Positions 60,745-64,000 of a DNA stretch of 64,000 nucleotides are shown here, piece after piece. Within the stretch, counting starts at the first letter, position 1, and each line of letters starts with the position of its first letter. A program made the translations under genes and the position numbers. The stretch comes from Lysobacter arvi (GTDB taxonomy: Bacteria; Pseudomonadota; Gammaproteobacteria; Xanthomonadales; Xanthomonadaceae), in assembly GCA_031216755.1 (NCBI GenBank), contig JARUHG010000001.1:1178001-1242000 (forward strand), written 5' to 3'. The notes under the pieces were generated by a model. The model was not told where the DNA came from and made no database searches. It saw nothing but the letters and a program-made list of their open reading frames with translations.

Positions 60745-63384
60745 ATGCGCCCAGACCTGCTCGTCGACATCACACGCCGCCTTGGGGCCGACTACGGCTT
60801 CAAGACGCGTGGCGCGTGGCTGCAGGAGGGCAAGTGCCCCGAATGCGGGAAACGCGAGATGTACGCCCGTGCCGAGGCGCCCTGGGTGCTGCGCTGTGGC
60901 CGCATGAACCGCTGCGGTGTGTCGCTGCACGTGAAGGACGTGTACGCCGAGCTGTTCGCCTCCTGGTCCGATCGCTTCATCGCCACCGAGACCAACCCGC
61001 ACGCCGCGGCCGATGCCTACCTGCAGTTCTCGCGCGGCTTCCCGCTGACGCGCCTGCAGGGGCTGTACACGCAGGAATACCACCGCGACCACGAGCGTGG
61101 CATTGGCAGCGCGACGGTGCGCTTCCCGCTCGCATGCGGCGGCTGGTGGGAGCGGTTGATCGACCGGCCCGAACGCTTCGGCAAACAGAAGGCGCGGTTC
61201 TCGTACGGCGGGCACTATCGCGGTCATTGGTGGCAGCTGCCCGACACCGACGCGGACGCGCGGGAGATCTGGCTCACCGAAGGCATCTTCGACACCGTCG
61301 CCCTGGAGCTGCAGGGCACCGCCTCACGGGCGCTGCTGTCCTGCAACAACTACCCCGAGCACGCCCTTGCCGAGCTGGCAAAGGCATGCGCTGCGGAAGG
61401 CCGCGAACGCCCTGCCCTCGTCTGGGCGTTGGACGACGGCGCCGCCGGGCATCAGTACATGCGGCGCTGGCACGAGCGCGCCCGTGCGGAGGGCTGGGAG
61501 TCCAGTGCGGCGTACACGCCCGCCCGCGGACGACTGAAGCCGGACTGGAACGAGCTTCACCAGCGCGGCGAGTTGGACGCCAAGGCGCTTGAGCAGGCGC
61601 GCTACCACGGCTCGCTGCTGCTGGCCGAATCTGCCAGCGAAAAGGCGCTGCTGATGTACGCGCACACGGAGCGCCGCGAGTTCCATTTCGGCTTCGAGAA
61701 CAGGCTCTACTGGTTCAAGCTGGATCTCGACCGCTTCGAGAAAGCGCGCCGTGCGCTGGAGGATGCGGACCGCGGGCTCACCGACAAGGAGATGCGCGAG
61801 CAGGCGCTGCGCGAATCCGGCGGCGTGTGCGAGATCGCCAACTGCTACCCCACCGCGCTGTATTACCAGGCCAACCGCCTGACCGATGAAGCCTGGTACT
61901 ACTTCCGCGTGTCGTTTCCCCACTCGGGGCGGCCGGTCAAGAACACGTTCACCGCGGCGCAGCTGGCGTCATCGGCGGAGTTCAAGAAGCGCCTGCTCGC
62001 CATGGCACCAGGCGCGATGTTCACCGGCAGCACGCAGCAGCTGGACCGCATTTTCCAGCGCGAGCTGTTCGCACCGAAGGTGGTGGAGACGCTCGACTTC
62101 ATCGGCTACAGCCGCGAGCACCGCTGCTACGTGTTGGGCGATGTGGCCGTGCGCGACGGCGCCGTGCACGAGTTGAACGACGAGGACTACTTCGACATCG
62201 GCAAGCTGTCGGTGAAGAGCCTCAATCAGAGCCTGCAGCTGTCCATCAACCGCGACGCGGACGAGTACGACAAGGGCTGGCTCGACCTGGTGTGGCAGTG
62301 CTACGGCCCCAAGGGTCTGATCGCAGTAGCGTTCTGGTTCGGCTCGCTGTTCGCCGAACAGATCCGCGCGAAGCAGCAAAGCTATCCGTTCCTGGAAATG
62401 TCCGGCGAGCCCGGCACGGGCAAGACCACGCTGATCAATCATCTGTGGAAGCTGGTGGGGCGCAGCGGGCACGAAGGCATGGACCCTTCGAAATCTACGC
62501 TCGTCGGCCGCACGCGCACGTTCACGCAGGTCTCGAACCTGCCGATCGTGCTGATTGAGTCCGATCGCGACGAGGACACGGCCAAGGGAAAGAAGTTCGA
62601 CTGGGACGAAGTCAAACCGCTATTCAACGGCCACATCGGCCGCGCGATCGGCGTGAAGAACGGCGGCAACGACACGTACGACCCGCCATTCCGCGGAACC
62701 ATCGTCATCGAGCAGAACCAGCCGGTCAGCGCGAGCAGCGCAGTGCTGGAGCGCATCGTGCACATGACGTTCGACAAGAGCCGGCACAGCCTGGCCAACA
62801 AGGACGCCGCCGACCGGCTGTCGTCCATGCCGATCGAGAGCGTGTCGGGGTTCATCCTGCGGGCGCTGCGCGCCGAGGCCAGCGTGATCGCCACGTTCCT
62901 GCGCCAGCAGCCGCTGCATGAGCGCGAGCTGCTGCGCCTGCCCGACATGAAGAACGTGCGCCTGGCTCTGAATCACTCGCAGGTGATGGCGCTGCTCGAC
63001 GCGCTGCATGACGTGCAGCCGCTGACGCTGGAACAGCGCGAACTGACGCACCGCGAACTGGCGGACATGGCGATGGCGCGGCAGCACGCACTCAATGCCG
63101 ACCACCCGACGGTGGTCGCGTTCTGGGAACTGTTCGAGCACCTGGATGCGGATACGACGCAGACGTCGCTCAACCACAGCCGCGACGAAAGCCTCATCGC
63201 CATCAGCCTGATCGAGATGGAAGAGCGCGCCGCGCGTCGCGGGCTGCGCCTACCGCATCACGACCCGTCGGAGTTCAAGCGTCTGCTGCGCACATCGCGC
63301 CGGCGCAAGTTCATCGACAACAAAACCATCAACTCGCGCCACACCAACGCGAGCAAGAAGTGCTGGGTGTTCCGGCACGAATAG
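60745..63384 (+). CDS. phage primase-helicase (zinc finger, Toprim, SF3/P-loop helicase)
   Basis: An 879-aa replication enzyme. A zinc finger is near residues 31-60 (CPECGKRE, then RCGRMNRCG). A Toprim catalytic part follows (IWLTEGIFDTVALELQG, ALVWALDDGAAG). The helicase Walker A, SGEPGTGKTT, spans 553-562 and Walker B is at LPIVLIESDRD (about 596-606). Combined primase-helicase proteins of this order start and drive phage DNA synthesis in place of P2 gpA, which is a nicking enzyme. This suggests theta-type, not rolling-circle, replication, as inference. ATG 60745. It is followed by one more gene with a strong ribosome site. Confidence 0.9.
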   Translation: MRPDLLVDITRRLGADYGFKTRGAWLQEGKCPECGKREMYARAEAPWVLRCGRMNRCGVSLHVKDVYAELFASWSDRFIATETNPHAAADAYLQFSRGFPLTRLQGLYTQEYHRDHERGIGSATVRFPLACGGWWERLIDRPERFGKQKARFSYGGHYRGHWWQLPDTDADAREIWLTEGIFDTVALELQGTASRALLSCNNYPEHALAELAKACAAEGRERPALVWALDDGAAGHQYMRRWHERARAEGWESSAAYTPARGRLKPDWNELHQRGELDAKALEQARYHGSLLLAESASEKALLMYAHTERREFHFGFENRLYWFKLDLDRFEKARRALEDADRGLTDKEMREQALRESGGVCEIANCYPTALYYQANRLTDEAWYYFRVSFPHSGRPVKNTFTAAQLASSAEFKKRLLAMAPGAMFTGSTQQLDRIFQRELFAPKVVETLDFIGYSREHRCYVLGDVAVRDGAVHELNDEDYFDIGKLSVKSLNQSLQLSINRDADEYDKGWLDLVWQCYGPKGLIAVAFWFGSLFAEQIRAKQQSYPFLEMSGEPGTGKTTLINHLWKLVGRSGHEGMDPSKSTLVGRTRTFTQVSNLPIVLIESDRDEDTAKGKKFDWDEVKPLFNGHIGRAIGVKNGGNDTYDPPFRGTIVIEQNQPVSASSAVLERIVHMTFDKSRHSLANKDAADRLSSMPIESVSGFILRALRAEASVIATFLRQQPLHERELLRLPDMKNVRLALNHSQVMALLDALHDVQPLTLEQRELTHRELADMAMARQHALNADHPTVVAFWELFEHLDADTTQTSLNHSRDESLIAISLIEMEERAARRGLRLPHHDPSEFKRLLRTSRRRKFIDNKTINSRHTNASKKCWVFRHE

Positions 63385-63452
63385 GCGGCCCCGGCGGGCG
63401 GAGCGGCAACTCCACCCCAAGGCCCATCACCACGAAGGAGAAGGAGAAAGCG

Positions 63453-64000
63453 ATGCACCAGAGCAACGAATGGCACCAGGCAACACCCCACGCGGCAGCG
63501 GACACCGGGGCCGGCGGCGAGGCTACCACACTGATCATCGACCGCCTCGCCGTGGCCGCGCATTCCTCGGCGCTGCGCGCAACGATGCGGGCGCGCATCC
63601 ACCTCGACCGGGCCTCCGCCGCGTATTACCGCGCCGAGGCGACGGCGCATCAGCTCAATCCGTACCTGAGCGTGCAGAAGCGGATGCGACTGGCGAACCG
63701 CGCGGCCGCAAGGGCTATCGCGGCAACCGATCGCGCCACGTTGGCCGAGCTGCAGTTGCGGATGCTGGTGTCCCTGGACGCGGCCGCGCCGGCGGCGACC
63801 CCCTCCTGCGAGCCCATGGCGGTGATCGTGGTGACCGTGCACCGCGATCGGATCGAGCAGCACGCGCGCCTGGTCATGGGCACGGCCGCATCCGCCTCGC
63901 GGCGCTGGACGCGCGTGGGTGGCTCCTCCTGGCGCTGCAGCGACGCTGACTGGGCCGAGCACGAAGAGGCCCTAGGCGTCGAACTGACGGAGTTCTGCGA
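63453..64000 (+). CDS. unknown phage protein (cut by window edge)
   Basis: A frame open from ATG 63453 to the last base of the window (at least 182 residues, no stop). Its ribosome site is strong: GAAGGAGAAGGAGAAAGCG directly upstream. The product is Ala/Arg-rich and helical in the first half (LAVAAHSSALRATMRARIHLD, QKRMRLANRAAARAIAATD), then less basic. No recognised family. It begins 68 bp after the primase-helicase and belongs to the same early/replication operon. The true C-terminus is outside the window. Confidence 0.65.
   Translation, partial: MHQSNEWHQATPHAAADTGAGGEATTLIIDRLAVAAHSSALRATMRARIHLDRASAAYYRAEATAHQLNPYLSVQKRMRLANRAAARAIAATDRATLAELQLRMLVSLDAAAPAATPSCEPMAVIVVTVHRDRIEQHARLVMGTAASASRRWTRVGGSSWRCSDADWAEHEEALGVELTEFC

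Larger units (their letters stand above)
29207..64000. mobile_element. P2-like prophage (Peduoviridae), right end beyond the window
   Basis: A near-complete P2 structural set, cos-like site, repressor, Ogr-like activator and primase-helicase show a P2-like temperate phage. Rightward from cos: Q and P (leftward), O-N-M-L-X, lysis genes, R-S, J-I-fibre, V-W-FI-FII-E-T-U-D, cargo, then regulation and replication. The integrase and right attachment site must lie past 64000. The left edge is not proven: it falls between the rimP promoter (29132) and the first accessory gene (29207) if the whole 29.2-33.1 kb cargo belongs to the phage, and nearer to 30.9 kb if the ligase fragment marks host remnants. 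No frameshift is seen in the structural genes, so the prophage may be active. Confidence 0.85.

Noticed and set aside
60670-64000. Integrase gene or right attachment site
   Set aside because: No tyrosine or serine recombinase motif is seen in any frame through 64000; it must lie outside the window or be absent.

Overview
The window is high-GC DNA of a gammaproteobacterium of the Xanthomonadaceae type, most like Lysobacter or Stenotrophomonas. The evidence is the rimP-nusA-infB-rbfA-truB-rpsO-pnp block, the dispersed 'CGTCATCCC..GCGAA..' intergenic palindromes, and a P2-like prophage of the kind common in that family. The genus is inferred, not proven. No rRNA, tRNA, CRISPR array, IS element or integrase was seen.

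Chromosomal part, 1 to about 29.1 kb. It opens with a small KGG-repeat stress protein and a hybrid histidine kinase with a transporter-like N-terminus (CrbS/MxtR type). A TonB-dependent receptor, a GntP-family permease and a Pat-type protein acetyltransferase follow. Next come a ribosome-hibernation-like protein and dinB. A lipid A modification module pairs eptA and a PAP2 phosphatase, divergent from an OmpR/PmrB-like two-component system. A carboxymuconolactone decarboxylase gene converges with an ECF41/SigJ-type sigma factor gene; both carry the same promoter, TGTCACA-N15-CCGTCC. From 19.5 to 28.7 kb lies the leftward transcription/translation operon. It is preceded by a heavily structured ~220-nt leader or small RNA with its own promoter and an intrinsic terminator.

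Mobile part, about 29.2 kb to beyond 64 kb: a P2-like (Peduoviridae) prophage. A cargo segment at 29.2-33.1 kb holds two unknown genes, a fragment of an ATP-dependent DNA ligase and a KAP-family P-loop NTPase. Then come a P2/186-like cos site, the leftward genes Q and P, and the rightward O-N-M-L-X, two holins, a GH19 endolysin, R-S, J-I-fibre, three fibre-associated genes, V-W, FI-FII, E/E' (programmed frameshift), T, U and D. A second cargo segment (54.9-59.5 kb) holds a 1090-aa four-helix membrane protein of unknown family and an opposing two-gene unit encoding a lipoprotein and an unknown protein. A CI-like repressor, a palindromic operator, a small HTH protein, an Ogr/Delta-like zinc-finger activator, a primase-helicase and a gene cut by the window edge complete it.

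The late operons that begin with P, V and J share an upstream AGT/TGT-N12-ACA-type motif that fits control by the Ogr-like protein. The two cargo segments, of lower GC and different codon use, are where undescribed anti-phage or lysogenic-conversion functions are most likely. The 1090-aa protein and the KAP NTPase are the leading candidates; both assignments are inference.
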